This document shows positions 17,943-26,985 of a stretch of DNA of 34,561 bases, piece by piece. The notes under the pieces are model-generated. The model had not been told where the DNA came from and did not search any database. It worked only from the letters and a program-made list of their open reading frames with translations. Source of the stretch: Myxococcales bacterium (GTDB lineage Bacteria; Myxococcota_A; Polyangia; Polyangiales; Polyangiaceae). Each line of letters opens with the position of its first letter. Position 1 is the first letter of the stretch. The stretch is taken from assembly GCA_012514535.1 (NCBI GenBank), contig JAAZAA010000122.1, positions 1 through 34,561 of the forward strand, read 5' to 3'. Position numbers and translations under genes: made by a program.

Positions 17943-18940
17943 TCGTCCGCGGCGCGGCGCTGGTTGCCGCGACGCCCTCCCGTGGCCTCCTCCTTCGCGA
18001 CGTTCTCGGCGCGGTCCACGGCGAGCCCGTCCCCCCTGCGCTGGCCCATGACCTGGGCGAGGCGCCGGCTCGCGACGTCGTAGGCGAGCGGGCTCGCGTC
18101 GATGCCCGCCCAGCGACGGCCGAGTCGCTGGGCCGCCACGAGGGTCGTCCCCGAGCCGCACATCGGGTCGAGCACGCGCCCGCCGGGCAGAGAGGCGGCC
18201 CGCACGATGCGCTCCAGGAGCGCCTCTGGTTTCTGGGTGGGGTAGCCCGTCGCCTCCTTGATCAGGGGCGTGTTGGCGCGCATCGCCGGGAGATCGGTCC
18301 ACACGCTGCCGAGGCGACGTCCCTGGTCGGCGTAGTAACGGTAAGCCTTGCCGCCGATCACCCGCTCGCGATACCGGCGCCCGGCCTCGTCCACCTGGGT
18401 GAAGTGCATCCGGAGGCTCGTCTCCGCGTAAGGTTCGCGGAGGGCAGGATCGTCCTCGTTGTAGATGAAGTCCTCCCGCCGGCCGTAGATCAGCAGCGTC
18501 TGGTGAGTCTGGCTCGGCCCGCGACGGCGCCGCCCGCCATTGCCGGGCACCCAGATGACTTCTCCGACGAAGTTGCGTCGCCCGAAGACCCGGTCGGCCA
18601 ATACCTTGGCTTCGTGGACCGTGCGATGATCCAGATGCAGCCACAGGGTGCCCCGCTCGTCGAGGGCGTCGCGCATCGCCTCGAGGCGCGGCTCGAGCAT
18701 GGCGAGGAATGCGTCGATCCCGCCCCAGCTGTCCCGGTAGGCGATTTCACCGCTGGCGCGCGCGCCGGTTCCTCGCCGAGCGCCGCGGCTCACGCCCGCG
18801 TTGTAGGGAGGATCCACGTAGATCAGCTGGAAGTTCCCCCCGGCGCGCGCTGCGGGGATCAGAGACAGGCAGTCGCCCATCGCCAAGAAGCCCGCGCTCT
18901 TCGCGTCGGACGAAGGCGCGCTCGTCGCCTCACCCTCCAT
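17747..18940 (-). CDS. Beta-class DNA methyltransferase (adenine-N6 or cytosine-N4), apparently solitary
   Basis: Transfers a methyl group from SAM to an amino group in DNA. The 397-residue protein has the catalytic DPPYN (43-47) before the SAM-binding DPMCGSGTT (258-266), the motif order of the beta class. GYPTQKPEALLERI just before the SAM motif is also characteristic. The target-recognition region would be about 130-230. The core ends near residue 305. The last 92 residues are a tail with SASAEP-type repeats (about 345-388), encoded antisense to the histidine kinase tail. No restriction endonuclease gene is adjacent, so a regulatory or orphan methylase is likely. The ATG overlaps the mepA stop by 11 nt, suggesting translational coupling. 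A later start at M21 would cut into the first conserved strand (MGDCLSLI). Confidence 0.9.
   Translation of the reverse strand: MEGEATSAPSSDAKSAGFLAMGDCLSLIPAARAGGNFQLIYVDPPYNAGVSRGARRGTGARASGEIAYRDSWGGIDAFLAMLEPRLEAMRDALDERGTLWLHLDHRTVHEAKVLADRVFGRRNFVGEVIWVPGNGGRRRRGPSQTHQTLLIYGRREDFIYNEDDPALREPYAETSLRMHFTQVDEAGRRYRERVIGGKAYRYYADQGRRLGSVWTDLPAMRANTPLIKEATGYPTQKPEALLERIVRAASLPGGRVLDPMCGSGTTLVAAQRLGRRWAGIDASPLAYDVASRRLAQVMGQRRGDGLAVDRAENVAKEEATGGRRGNQRRAADDYRPAGPNPPTEPCASAEPSASAEPGSPAEPSASAEPSASAEPCASAEPSASAEPGSLGELPSIP
17781..17924. repeat. 18-bp tandem repeat coding on both strands, 8 units
   Basis: Eight contiguous 18-bp units start at 17781. The consensus is GGCTCTGCCGATGCGCTG, with five close copies plus GSAGEP and GSVGGL variants (units 5 and 8). 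On the plus strand they encode GSADAL/GSADAQ hexapeptides in the histidine kinase tail. On the minus strand the same DNA encodes SASAEP-type hexapeptides in the methyltransferase tail. Confidence 0.9.
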
Positions 18941-19856
18941 GGCGAGCGTCGCTCAGGGGCTCCGTGTCCGGGCGCTCGTCGTCCACCTCCGCGACCCGCT
19001 CCAGAGCGGGTTCGGGCTCGAAGGGATCATCCTGGGCGACCAGGGCGAGCAGCTCGTCGAGGGGGCCCTCCAGGGTCGGCAAGGGCTCGAGCCACTCCCA
19101 GTGGGGCCCGCCGCCCAGGCAGCCATTCACGGCATCCTCCGGGCGACAGGCGATGCGCATGTGCACGTGATCGCCGTGGGGCAAGCTGTCCACCGGCTGG
19201 ATCATCACGGTCTGCGCGCGCCACACCAGCGCGAGATCCGTCTCCTTGGCGAGCGCGTACTCGATCACGAGGGCCTCGAGCTCACGGCTCATGAACAGAA
19301 ACTGCACGTCGATTTCGGGATCCGTCAGGAGCTCCCGGAAGAAGAGCCACTGCCGCTCCACGTCGAGGCGCAGAAACCGGCCATCCGCGAGCTGAGCGAG
19401 GCCGTCTGCGCCCAGCGGGATGAACCCCGGATTGCGGATCGGGGCGCCGCTCGGCGTCGTCACGTAGTAGAGGAAGTCCACGTCGCGGCCGGTGCGGTGG
19501 GAGTTGTGGCGCGGGATCTTGCCGCCGTTCGGCCCCGACAGATCCCCCACGACCAGGGGAGCTCCACCCGGTCGCTTCTCCTCCACCGCTCGGGCCGCCC
19601 GCTCGATCGCCGCCACCAACCGCGGGTGGCCCCAATAGACGGGGCTGGTCGGTCGGAAGCGCTCGTATCCGGGGCCGCGGCGGGGAAGCTCGACGCCGCC
19701 CGTGAGGACGCCGTTGTGGGGCATGCCGATGGATCCCGCGAGGTTGGGCGCGAGGGGCGAAGGCATGCCGAGGCAGCCGAGGGACGAAGCCGCGGCCAAG
19801 CCTGCGAAGAGCAGTCGGCGCAGCGTGGGTCGGGGGGAGGCGCAGCGCGGGAGCAT
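18930..19856 (-). CDS. mepA: Penicillin-insensitive murein endopeptidase, lipoprotein form
   Basis: A LAS-type (M74) zinc endopeptidase that cleaves peptide cross-links in peptidoglycan in the periplasm. The 308-residue protein carries both MepA signatures: HNSHRTGRDVD (117-127, with zinc ligands expected at H120 and D127) and HGDHVHMRI (227-235, with H230/H232). The N-terminus is a lipoprotein signal with lipobox S-L-G-C (C28), whereas the E. coli protein is a soluble periplasmic one. The last 50 or so residues are an acidic extension. It starts 12 nt after the plsB stop and overlaps the methyltransferase start, so it is the middle gene of a three-gene minus-strand cluster. Confidence 0.93.
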   Translation of the reverse strand: MLPRCASPRPTLRRLLFAGLAAASSLGCLGMPSPLAPNLAGSIGMPHNGVLTGGVELPRRGPGYERFRPTSPVYWGHPRLVAAIERAARAVEEKRPGGAPLVVGDLSGPNGGKIPRHNSHRTGRDVDFLYYVTTPSGAPIRNPGFIPLGADGLAQLADGRFLRLDVERQWLFFRELLTDPEIDVQFLFMSRELEALVIEYALAKETDLALVWRAQTVMIQPVDSLPHGDHVHMRIACRPEDAVNGCLGGGPHWEWLEPLPTLEGPLDELLALVAQDDPFEPEPALERVAEVDDERPDTEPLSDARHGG

Positions 19857-19868
19857 CGGAGAGCGGGA

Positions 19869-22499
19869 TCAGGGTTTGGCGTCGTGCTTGCCTGTCACGT
19901 AGCCGAGGATGGCGCGTTCGATCTCGAGGAGGGACTCGCGAGAGGCGAAGGTCTCGGTGATCTCCCACTTTCCTTCGCGGCTCTTGAGGTACCCGAGCTC
20001 GAGGAAGGCATGGTACGCGTTGGAGAGGATGGGCTTGCTGATCGATTCTCGGCGTTCGATGGCTCCATCCAAGTACATTTGATGCCCCACCGAAAGGGCC
20101 TGCTTGACGAGATCCCTCTCGCCGATGGGCTCGTTCAGCAGGGCATGCAGGCTGCGTGCCGCCACCGCGTAACCTTCGACGAAGTTGCGCAGGATGGACG
20201 CGTAGGTGGCCAGCCAGGTGGCTCCATCCCACCCCGCGGAGCCCGGTCCCGCCTCCACCCGATCCTCGACCCGCGTGAGGTGGCCATCCTGCACCAGGGT
20301 GGCGAGGGTGTCGTCGAAGATGTCGGAGAAGGGCGCGTCCGCGCGGAAGCGGAACTCGTGCTTGAAGAGGCGCGAAATCCAGAGGACGCGCTCCCGAACC
20401 ACGTCGATGGGCGTGCCAGCCGTGCCGTGATCGAGGGCGCACGCCACCAGGCCGCGCTCGACGAAGAAGTGGACGATGATGTTCTTCGACGTGTCGAGCT
20501 GGATGCGCCGGCTCTCGACCACTGAGTAGATCAGCGTCTCGCGGGTGTGCCCGTTCTCCGTGAACGTTCCCTTGGCCACGTCGAGCATCTCCGCGTCGGC
20601 GAACATCTGCAGCGCCTCGCGGATCGACGCGTGCCTCAAGTCGCCGCCAGGGAGGATCGTCGCCGTGGTGACCCGGGCGCCCATGCGCTGCAGCAAGCCG
20701 AGCAAGCGCTCGGTGCGGGCCAGCACCTCCGGCTCCGCCATCCCACGCCGCGAGTGGCTGAGGAGGGCCATGGCGACGAGGGCTCCGGGCGTCACGGCGG
20801 TCACGCGGTTGATCTCGTCCATCACCCTGTTGCCGAGCCGGGTGACGACGGCCCGCCGCTTGGCGGGGCGGTGCAGCTGGTCGCGGTTGATGCCCAGCTC
20901 CTGGCAGATGTCGTCCAGGGTGAGAGCCGGGGAGACCTGCACGTTGATGCGCCCGTAGCGGTGACGCAGCGCCTCGGTGGCGTTGAGGAGATCCGCGGCC
21001 TCCTCCTTCTTCTTCTCGCCCCCGCTGACCTCGCGCTGGTAGCTGTCGGCCTCGATGACGCGCTCGTAACCGATGCTCACGGGGACGAAGTAGACTTGCT
21101 GCTGGGGCACCGAGAGGGCGGCGTCGACGATCATGTTGAGCAGGCCGAACTTGGGGGCCAGGAGTTTGCCCGTGCGGCTGCGCCCGCCCTCCAGGAACAG
21201 CTCGATGGGGAATCCGTCACGGATGAGGCGTCGGATGTAGGCGTCGACGACGGCGGCGTAGAGGCGGTCACCCTTGAAGCTCCTGCGGATGAAGAAGGCG
21301 CCTCCTCGTCGGAAGATCGGCCCCATCGGCATGAAGTTCAGGTTGTCCCCGGCGGCGATGAGCGGCAGGGGCAGGTTCCGCACGTAGAAGAAGTAGCTGA
21401 GGATCAGGTAGTCGATGTGGCTCTTGTGACTCGGCAGCAGGATGAGCGTCCCGCTCTTGGAGATCCTGCGGAGCTCCTCCAGGTCCGCCGGGTCGAACTC
21501 GATGCCCCGGTACATCTTGTGGAAGCCCCAATCGAGGGCGACCTCGAGCCCCTTGATCACCGTCAGGTCCGGGCGCGCCTGGAGCTCCTTGAGCATGGTG
21601 AGCGCCTTGGTGGTGTGGGACTTGCGCGCCTCCGGATCGTTGCCGGCGAGATCATCCACCACGCTGCGGAGCCGCGGGCTGCGGAGGATTTCCTCCCGAA
21701 CCCGCGCTGGAGCCTTCAAAGCAGGGCCCACGACCGCCCGCCGCTCCCGCTCCAGCCGACGCAGGACCGCGTAGGTCATGCGGCGCACGAGCACCTCGTC
21801 GCTCAGGCCGGGGTTCGCCGCGAGCAGGTCCGAGAGCTCCAAGGGCTCTGCCACACGCAGGGTCACGTGCTTGAAGTTGTAAGCGAACTGTCCGAGCGCG
21901 CGGGTCGGCGTGGGCCAGTGGCGTGGACCGAGCAAGAGGTCCATGGGACGGCTCCCGAGCTGGTCGGGGGACTTGCTCCAGACGAACACGATCGGCAGCA
22001 GGATCAGCGGGCGCTCACTCCGGCGTTGGATGCGGAAGAGCGCCTCCACCAGCTCGTCCCCCTCCTTCATCCCGCGCCCACCGGTCGCCCCCGCCGCGAC
22101 GTCGATGACGCTCGGCGGACGCTTCAGAAAGAGGGCTGCGCTCCCCCCGTGCTCGATGGCGTCGACCAGCTCCTCCTCGACGGGCGCACGACGGCTGGGC
22201 AGCAGGCGACCGAAGAAATCGCGCCCCGGTCCGCCCATCGCCGGGTTGAGGATCCAGAGGCCGAGATCGTTGACGTAGCGGATCGGCGGGAGGTCCTGGC
22301 GCTTCGTCAAGTAGTCGAGGGCGAGGAAGTCGAGCCAGTTGAGGTTGCGCAGCACGTACAGCACCGTCCCGCGCTCGCTGAGCCGACGCACCTGGTCTGC
22401 CCAGCCTTCGTCCACCTGGATGTGGTCGAAGAACCGACGATAGAGGATCTTCAGGACGGCCGGTGGTGTGTAGGGCCGAGTGAGCTCGCGTTCGGGCAT
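19869..22499 (-). CDS. plsB: Glycerol-3-phosphate 1-O-acyltransferase
   Basis: Catalyses the first acylation of phospholipid synthesis at the inner membrane, making lysophosphatidic acid from glycerol-3-phosphate and acyl-CoA or acyl-ACP. The 876-residue protein has all four acyltransferase blocks: HKSHID (HX4D with H358 and D363), GGAFFIRRSF (about 399-408), FLEGGRSRTGK (435-445) and YFVPVSIGYERVIE. The N-terminal part (about 40-200) resembles the catalytic half in outline (for example RGTVLYVLRNLNWLDFLAL) but lacks the catalytic His, as in E. coli PlsB. The C-terminal region is the usual helical PlsB domain. The ATG at 22499 is where homology begins. The frame is open to 22712, but that extension is Arg-rich. 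It is first in the cluster with mepA and the methyltransferase gene. Confidence 0.95.
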   Translation of the reverse strand: MPERELTRPYTPPAVLKILYRRFFDHIQVDEGWADQVRRLSERGTVLYVLRNLNWLDFLALDYLTKRQDLPPIRYVNDLGLWILNPAMGGPGRDFFGRLLPSRRAPVEEELVDAIEHGGSAALFLKRPPSVIDVAAGATGGRGMKEGDELVEALFRIQRRSERPLILLPIVFVWSKSPDQLGSRPMDLLLGPRHWPTPTRALGQFAYNFKHVTLRVAEPLELSDLLAANPGLSDEVLVRRMTYAVLRRLERERRAVVGPALKAPARVREEILRSPRLRSVVDDLAGNDPEARKSHTTKALTMLKELQARPDLTVIKGLEVALDWGFHKMYRGIEFDPADLEELRRISKSGTLILLPSHKSHIDYLILSYFFYVRNLPLPLIAAGDNLNFMPMGPIFRRGGAFFIRRSFKGDRLYAAVVDAYIRRLIRDGFPIELFLEGGRSRTGKLLAPKFGLLNMIVDAALSVPQQQVYFVPVSIGYERVIEADSYQREVSGGEKKKEEAADLLNATEALRHRYGRINVQVSPALTLDDICQELGINRDQLHRPAKRRAVVTRLGNRVMDEINRVTAVTPGALVAMALLSHSRRGMAEPEVLARTERLLGLLQRMGARVTTATILPGGDLRHASIREALQMFADAEMLDVAKGTFTENGHTRETLIYSVVESRRIQLDTSKNIIVHFFVERGLVACALDHGTAGTPIDVVRERVLWISRLFKHEFRFRADAPFSDIFDDTLATLVQDGHLTRVEDRVEAGPGSAGWDGATWLATYASILRNFVEGYAVAARSLHALLNEPIGERDLVKQALSVGHQMYLDGAIERRESISKPILSNAYHAFLELGYLKSREGKWEITETFASRESLLEIERAILGYVTGKHDAKP

Positions 22500-22620
22500 G
22501 GGTCGACGAGGGCGCGGAGACGTGCGCGTTGCGGCGAGTTCTGAACTGGTTTGACCGGTATCAGGGTAGGCCCCCCGAAGCCGCCTTCGCAAGGCGTCCG
22601 CCCTGTGATAGCCCGGCGCC

Positions 22621-24033
22621 GTGACGAAGGGCGCTCGCCTGCGTGTGCGCCGCCGGGCCGTCGGCCCGGTGTGCGCGGTGTTGTGTCCGCTGCTCCTGGC
22701 GCTCGGGTGCAAACGCGAGGCGAAGGTCTCCGAGGAGGAGCGCGCGGTGGAGACGAGCGACGGAGCCGGCCTCCTCGAGGACGGCTCCGCGCCGCCGGCG
22801 CCCGAAGAGCCAGGCCCGCCGCCGCGCTGCCAGCCGCCCGGAACGAAGTCGTTCCGCCTGCGCGGGCGTGACGGGGACCTCGACGCAACGGAGAGCGGTG
22901 TGGATCAACCCTTCGCGGTGGAGGTGGGGGGAGCCGTGTCGCTGACGTCGGGGTTCGCCGTCGGGGCCCTGCGCCACGACGCGGGCCGCACCGAGGCGCT
23001 CGTCGCTCTGGTGGACCCCCGCGCGGAGCGTGGTCGGATCGCCCCCCTCGGCCGCGTTCATGGTGGCGCCGAGCCGCCGCGTCTGGTGGCTCGTGGGGAT
23101 CGTTTGTTCCTCGCGGTGGTCGACAGTGACGCCAGCGGTCCGACCCTCCGCCTCGCCCGTCTCGACGCGGACGGCTCCGAGACGAAGCCCGTGTGGGGAC
23201 CCGAGGTGCAGCAGGGGCGGGACGAGTCGAGCGGGTTTTCGGTGGCCGTGGGCTCCGGCGACCGGGGCCTGTTGGTCTGGGACGATCACGAGGCGAGCAA
23301 GGGGCACTCCGTCGTGCGCATGCTCTCGTTCCGGACCGAGGCGTGGGGTGAGGCGAGCTCCCCGAAGATCGTGACGCCCGATCGGGACGACGCCGAGGCG
23401 CCTTTGCTCGCACCGCGACCGGGCGGGTACTGGCTCGCCTGGATCGCGCGGGCCGCTGCAGGTGCGGAGGGTGAGTCTGCGGCGCCCTCCGGGGAGGAGG
23501 CGGCCGAGGAGGGCGCGCGGGTGCTCGACGGCGCCTCGGGGCGGCTCCGCATCGCTCCCCTCGACGAGCGTGGCAACGTCGTCGGCGAGCCGCGCTTCGT
23601 CACGCCTGCGCGCTCGCAGGTCGTCGTGTTCGACTTGGCGAGCGCGCCGGGAGGTGGAGCGCGCCTGTCGTGGCGGGACGAGTCGAGGGCGCCGGGTGCC
23701 GCGGGGGGACCCCTGTCCGTGGCGCTCGTCGCTCCGGATGGCACGATCCAGGAGCACGTCGTGGAGGCGGCGGGGCTCGACGCGGGGTTCCCGGCGTTGC
23801 TGCAGGACGAGTCGTTGGGGGAGAACGCCGGCCATTGGCTGGCCGCCTACGGAACGCAAGGGGCGACGTTGCTGGGCGTCGTCACGGACACCGGGGTCCG
23901 TGAGCTGCGCGCGGAGCCCGCGCTGCTCGCGAAGCAGGCGCTCGCGGCGGGGCACGGCCGCATCTTGGTGGGCCAACCCCGGGGTGTCGATCTGCTCCTG
24001 GAAACGGCCGTTTGCTCCTCCGAGGTGCCCTGA
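22621..24033 (+). CDS. Lipoprotein, probable beta-propeller
   Basis: The 470-residue protein starts at GTG 22621 with a basic n-region and a signal peptide ending in the lipobox L-A-L-G-C (C30), followed by an acidic/Pro-rich linker to about residue 70. The rest is beta-rich with regularly spaced segments such as PPRLVARGDRLFLAVVD, PTLRLARLDADG, DRGLLVWDD, GGYWLAWIA and GHWLAAYG. This spacing suggests blades of a beta-propeller. There are no catalytic motifs. An insert around 275-300 is Ala/Glu-rich. No close family is recognised. The ribosome binding site is weak. It is divergent from plsB and upstream of the aminotransferase, with 98 bp between. Confidence 0.75.
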   Translation: MTKGARLRVRRRAVGPVCAVLCPLLLALGCKREAKVSEEERAVETSDGAGLLEDGSAPPAPEEPGPPPRCQPPGTKSFRLRGRDGDLDATESGVDQPFAVEVGGAVSLTSGFAVGALRHDAGRTEALVALVDPRAERGRIAPLGRVHGGAEPPRLVARGDRLFLAVVDSDASGPTLRLARLDADGSETKPVWGPEVQQGRDESSGFSVAVGSGDRGLLVWDDHEASKGHSVVRMLSFRTEAWGEASSPKIVTPDRDDAEAPLLAPRPGGYWLAWIARAAAGAEGESAAPSGEEAAEEGARVLDGASGRLRIAPLDERGNVVGEPRFVTPARSQVVVFDLASAPGGGARLSWRDESRAPGAAGGPLSVALVAPDGTIQEHVVEAAGLDAGFPALLQDESLGENAGHWLAAYGTQGATLLGVVTDTGVRELRAEPALLAKQALAAGHGRILVGQPRGVDLLLETAVCSSEVP

Positions 24034-24131
24034 GCGGGTGCGGAGACGGCCAGGCGAGAAGTGGTTGAACCGCCGGAAAGTGAGTCTCTGGTTGGAGCTG
24101 GCGGTGCGTATGGTATTGCCTAGGCCGAAGC

Positions 24132-25229
24132 ATGTCCCAGTCGCGATTCGACCTTCGCCCACTGGCAGAACCCCTGAGCGCTGAGCAGCGAGCGCAGCGC
24201 ATGAGCCATCTCGGCTTCGGGCGAGTGTTCACCGAGCACATGGTGACGATCGAGCACACCGAACCCGATGGCTGGGGCCGGGGTTCCCTCATCCCTTATC
24301 AGACCATCGAGCTCGATCCCGCGGCCTCCGTGCTCCACTACGGCCAGGCGATCTTCGAGGGCTTCAAGGCGTACCGGCAGGCCGACGGCGGTGTCGCGAC
24401 GTTTCGTCCCGAAGCGAACGCGCGCCGCTTCGCCGCGTCCGCGCGACGGCTCGCCATGCCGGAGCTGCCGCCGGACTTGTTCGTGGAGGCTGCGGACGTC
24501 CTCATCCGCCAGGAGCAAGCTTGGGTTCCCCCCGCCGTGGGTGAGAGCCTGTACCTGCGACCGCTCATGATCGCGACGGAGGCGGCGCTCGGCGTGCGCC
24601 CCGCGAAGCGTTACCTGTTCCTGCTGTTCGGCTCTCCCTCCGGCGCCTACTTCCCGAAGGGGGTGCGTCCCGTCTCCGTCTGGATCTCGACCGACTACAC
24701 GCGCGCCACGCCCGGGGGGACCGGTGAGGCGAAGTGCTCGGGGAACTACGCCGCGAGCCTGGCGGCTCAGCAAGAGGCCAATCGCCAGGGCTGCGAGCAG
24801 GTCGTCTGGCTCGACGCCCTGGAGCGGCGCTATGTCGAGGAGATGGGAGGCATGAACCTGTTCTTCGTGTACTCCCGCCCGGGGAAGGCCAAGCTCGTGA
24901 CGCCGCGCCTCACGGGGACGCTGCTCCCCGGTATCACTCGGGACAGCCTCCTCAGGCTGGCGCAGGATCTCGGCTACGAGGTCGAGGAAGGCACGCTCTC
25001 CGTGGATCAGTGGCGCGCGGACGTCGAGAGCGGCGCCATGACGGAGGTGTTCGCCTGTGGGACGGCCGCCGTCATCACCCCCGTTGGCTTCGTGAAGTCG
25101 AAGGCGGGCAACTGGCAGATCGGAGACGGTGAGACCGGGCCGGTCGCAGCCGAGCTCCGGAGCGCTTTGCTCGACATCCAGCATGGGCGCGCCGCTGACG
25201 CCTACGGCTGGATGCACCGGGTCTGCTGA
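24132..25229 (+). CDS. ilvE: Branched-chain-amino-acid aminotransferase
   Basis: A PLP-dependent fold-type IV transaminase that interconverts Val, Leu and Ile with their 2-oxo acids and glutamate in the cytoplasm. The 365-residue length and motifs fit the long (eukaryote-like) BCAT subgroup: VLHYGQAIFEGFKAYR, the PLP lysine in GEAKCSGNYAAS (K201), YVEEMGGMNLFF with its conserved Glu, and EVFACGTAAVITPVG near the C-terminus. Its product 2-oxoisovalerate is the PanB substrate and also the primer for iso-branched fatty acids, which are abundant in myxobacteria. No other ilv genes lie nearby. It converges with the DNRLRE-like lipoprotein gene. Confidence 0.96.
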   Translation: MSQSRFDLRPLAEPLSAEQRAQRMSHLGFGRVFTEHMVTIEHTEPDGWGRGSLIPYQTIELDPAASVLHYGQAIFEGFKAYRQADGGVATFRPEANARRFAASARRLAMPELPPDLFVEAADVLIRQEQAWVPPAVGESLYLRPLMIATEAALGVRPAKRYLFLLFGSPSGAYFPKGVRPVSVWISTDYTRATPGGTGEAKCSGNYAASLAAQQEANRQGCEQVVWLDALERRYVEEMGGMNLFFVYSRPGKAKLVTPRLTGTLLPGITRDSLLRLAQDLGYEVEEGTLSVDQWRADVESGAMTEVFACGTAAVITPVGFVKSKAGNWQIGDGETGPVAAELRSALLDIQHGRAADAYGWMHRVC

Positions 25230-25296
25230 GACGTCGCGTCACCGGACCGGCTCGGAGCTCCCGCGGCTCGGACCGGTTCGGCGCGGCGCCGAGTGG

Positions 25297-25324
25297 CGCG
25301 CTGGGTTTGGCGTGCTGGGTTTGG
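25297..25324. repeat. 14-bp tandem duplication
   Basis: CGCGCTGGGTTTGG (25297-25310) is followed directly by CGTGCTGGGTTTGG (25311-25324), and a third, partial copy begins CGCGCTG. It lies in the 114-bp gap between the convergent stops of ilvE and the next lipoprotein. Confidence 0.6.
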
Positions 25325-25343
25325 CGCGCTGCCGGGGCAGACC

Positions 25344-25946
25344 TCAGCGGCCGTAGAGCTCGAGCCGCGGCGCGAGGCGCTCCGTGGAGGCGACGTGCAC
25401 GTCCAGGGGCTCGTCGTTCGCGCTCTGGAGCGCCAGGCCGAGCGCCGGCGCTCCTCCACGCCAGGAGCGGACGATGTCGGTCACGTCGACGCGCAGGGGG
25501 CCCCCTCCCCGAACGGTGCCCGAGCGTCGGGTCGACGCCAGACGTCGCCCGCCCAAGGGGTGCTTCTCTACTGCAGAGAGCTCGAGGCGCGCGGGCGCGG
25601 CGCTCGCGGGGAAGACGACGAGGAAGGCCGCCTCGATCTCCCGGAGCGTCTGCCAGCGGGGCGTGAAGTGCAGGACCGTCGCTTCCCCGGCTCTCGGATC
25701 GAGGCGCAGGGGCGCGCCCGCGCTGGGCAGCTGGAGCGTACCGTCCAGGAGAGAGACACCATCGGCCTCGCACACCAGGCGTCGCGCGTCCGTCGTCGCC
25801 ACCGTGGAGCCCTCGGGCACACAGCGATGAGCGAGGCATTCGCGCCCCTCCGTGCAGACGCCGGCCGAGGTGCAGGGGACCGGACTGCGGGCGCAGGCCG
25901 CGGCGAGGAACAGCAGCGGAAGGGACGCGAGCAGTCGGGCCGACAT
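25344..25946 (-). CDS. Lipoprotein with cysteine-rich motif and DNRLRE-like domain
   Basis: The 200-residue protein has a signal peptide with lipobox A-A-A-C (C18), a short cysteine cluster (CTSAGVCTEGRECLAHRC, 25-42) and a beta-rich domain (about 70-198). The domain ends with VDVTDIVRSWRGG, LGLALQSANDEPLDVHVASTE and PRLELYG. That order (D-V-T-x-I-V-x-x-W, GLAL, S-x-E, PRLE) is the pattern of DNRLRE/CBM96-like domains found on secreted proteins, often with carbohydrate-binding roles. The typical N-terminal D-x-Y part is not obvious, so the assignment is tentative. The downstream neighbour ilvE is convergent. Confidence 0.7.
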   Translation of the reverse strand: MSARLLASLPLLFLAAACARSPVPCTSAGVCTEGRECLAHRCVPEGSTVATTDARRLVCEADGVSLLDGTLQLPSAGAPLRLDPRAGEATVLHFTPRWQTLREIEAAFLVVFPASAAPARLELSAVEKHPLGGRRLASTRRSGTVRGGGPLRVDVTDIVRSWRGGAPALGLALQSANDEPLDVHVASTERLAPRLELYGR

Positions 25947-26014
25947 GAGCTAGTGTCGCCCATCCGCGATGCGCCACAAGCGCGCGGCACCTCGTCGGCG
26001 CGCTCCTCCGCCGC

Positions 26015-26698
26015 TCATGGTTCGAGGCCCAGGGCCGCGTAGGTGTCGCGTCGATCGTCGTGAATGGCGAGCAGGGCGCGCTCGACGTCGCGGAGGCCCA
26101 CCCGCTGGACGGTCTCGAGGTTCGCCCGCGCCACCCGCTCCCGAGGCGATGGGCCCGGCGGCGCAGACACGTCGCCAGCGAGGAAGCGATCCAGGGACAC
26201 GAACGCCGTCCCGGTGCCGCGGCCCGGCTCGATGCGGTCGAGCACGTCCTTGCGGAGGGCTTGGACCATCGGGTCGGGGCTGCGTCGGAGGAAGGGGACC
26301 AGTCGCTCGGGGTGCGAGGTGTCCGCGGTCGCGTCCGGATGGAACGCGGCCATCACGAAGCGCGCGCCAGCCTCGTCGCGGACCGCTCGCACCAGGGCAT
26401 CGAAGTCCGCGCGAGCCAGACGGAAGCGAGGATAGACGAGGAGCACGAGCTCGAGCTCGGGGCGTTGCCAGCATCTGTCCAGGGCCCGAGCACCCTGGCG
26501 CGCTGCCTGCACCAGGGGGGGGCCCAACGTCGCGACGGGCTGGGAAAGGGCAATTATCTCCACCCGTTGTTGTCGGAGCGCAGGAGCGGCCCAGGGACAG
26601 AAATCGAAGGGCAGGACCACCTCGTCGATGTAGCGCCGGCAGAGCCGGACCGCTTCGCGCTCCAGGGTGGCGTCGTCCGGGATCGGGGGGGCGGTCAC
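26015..26698 (-). CDS. DUF1415 family protein
   Basis: The 227-residue cytosolic protein has the hallmarks of DUF1415: an N-terminal helix, then VVLPFDFCPWAAPALRQQ, a central ELVLLVYPRF, and FVMAAFHPDAT followed by a segment ending in RRSPDPMVQALRKDVLD. The family has conserved Cys, His and Asn/Arg positions but no experimentally defined activity. The match weakens in the middle (SHPERLVPF in place of the usual N-x-T-NRSP-type run), so this is a divergent member. It is divergent from the histone-like gene across a 642-bp gap. Confidence 0.7.
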   Translation of the reverse strand: MTAPPIPDDATLEREAVRLCRRYIDEVVLPFDFCPWAAPALRQQRVEIIALSQPVATLGPPLVQAARQGARALDRCWQRPELELVLLVYPRFRLARADFDALVRAVRDEAGARFVMAAFHPDATADTSHPERLVPFLRRSPDPMVQALRKDVLDRIEPGRGTGTAFVSLDRFLAGDVSAPPGPSPRERVARANLETVQRVGLRDVERALLAIHDDRRDTYAALGLEP

Positions 26699-26985
26699 GC
26701 TCGCCCTCCGCTGACGTTCCGTCCGCGTGCGGTCGCGCGCCGCGGGATCACGAGCGCGCGGTTGGTCCGTCGCTCGCGTCTCGGGCGGCGAGCTCGAAGG
26801 ACGGGTGTCCTCCGCGATGGTTCGGGAAGAGAGCGCGAGCGACGCTGACGGCGCGTGGGCAGCGCGGCCGCCTCTCGAGGGAGGAGCGCGGAGACGGCCG
26901 CGGCACGGAGGCTCCGCAGCGCAGGCCGCGGACGGAGGCGAGGCGAGACGGCGCGAGGGCAGGCGGGGAGGACGGCGCGCCAGGA

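Noticed and set aside
16364-19294. Long plus-strand frame through the kinase and methyltransferase genes
   Set aside because: It is out of frame with the well-conserved kinase and antisense to the methyltransferase and mepA. It is Arg/Gly-rich with no motifs.
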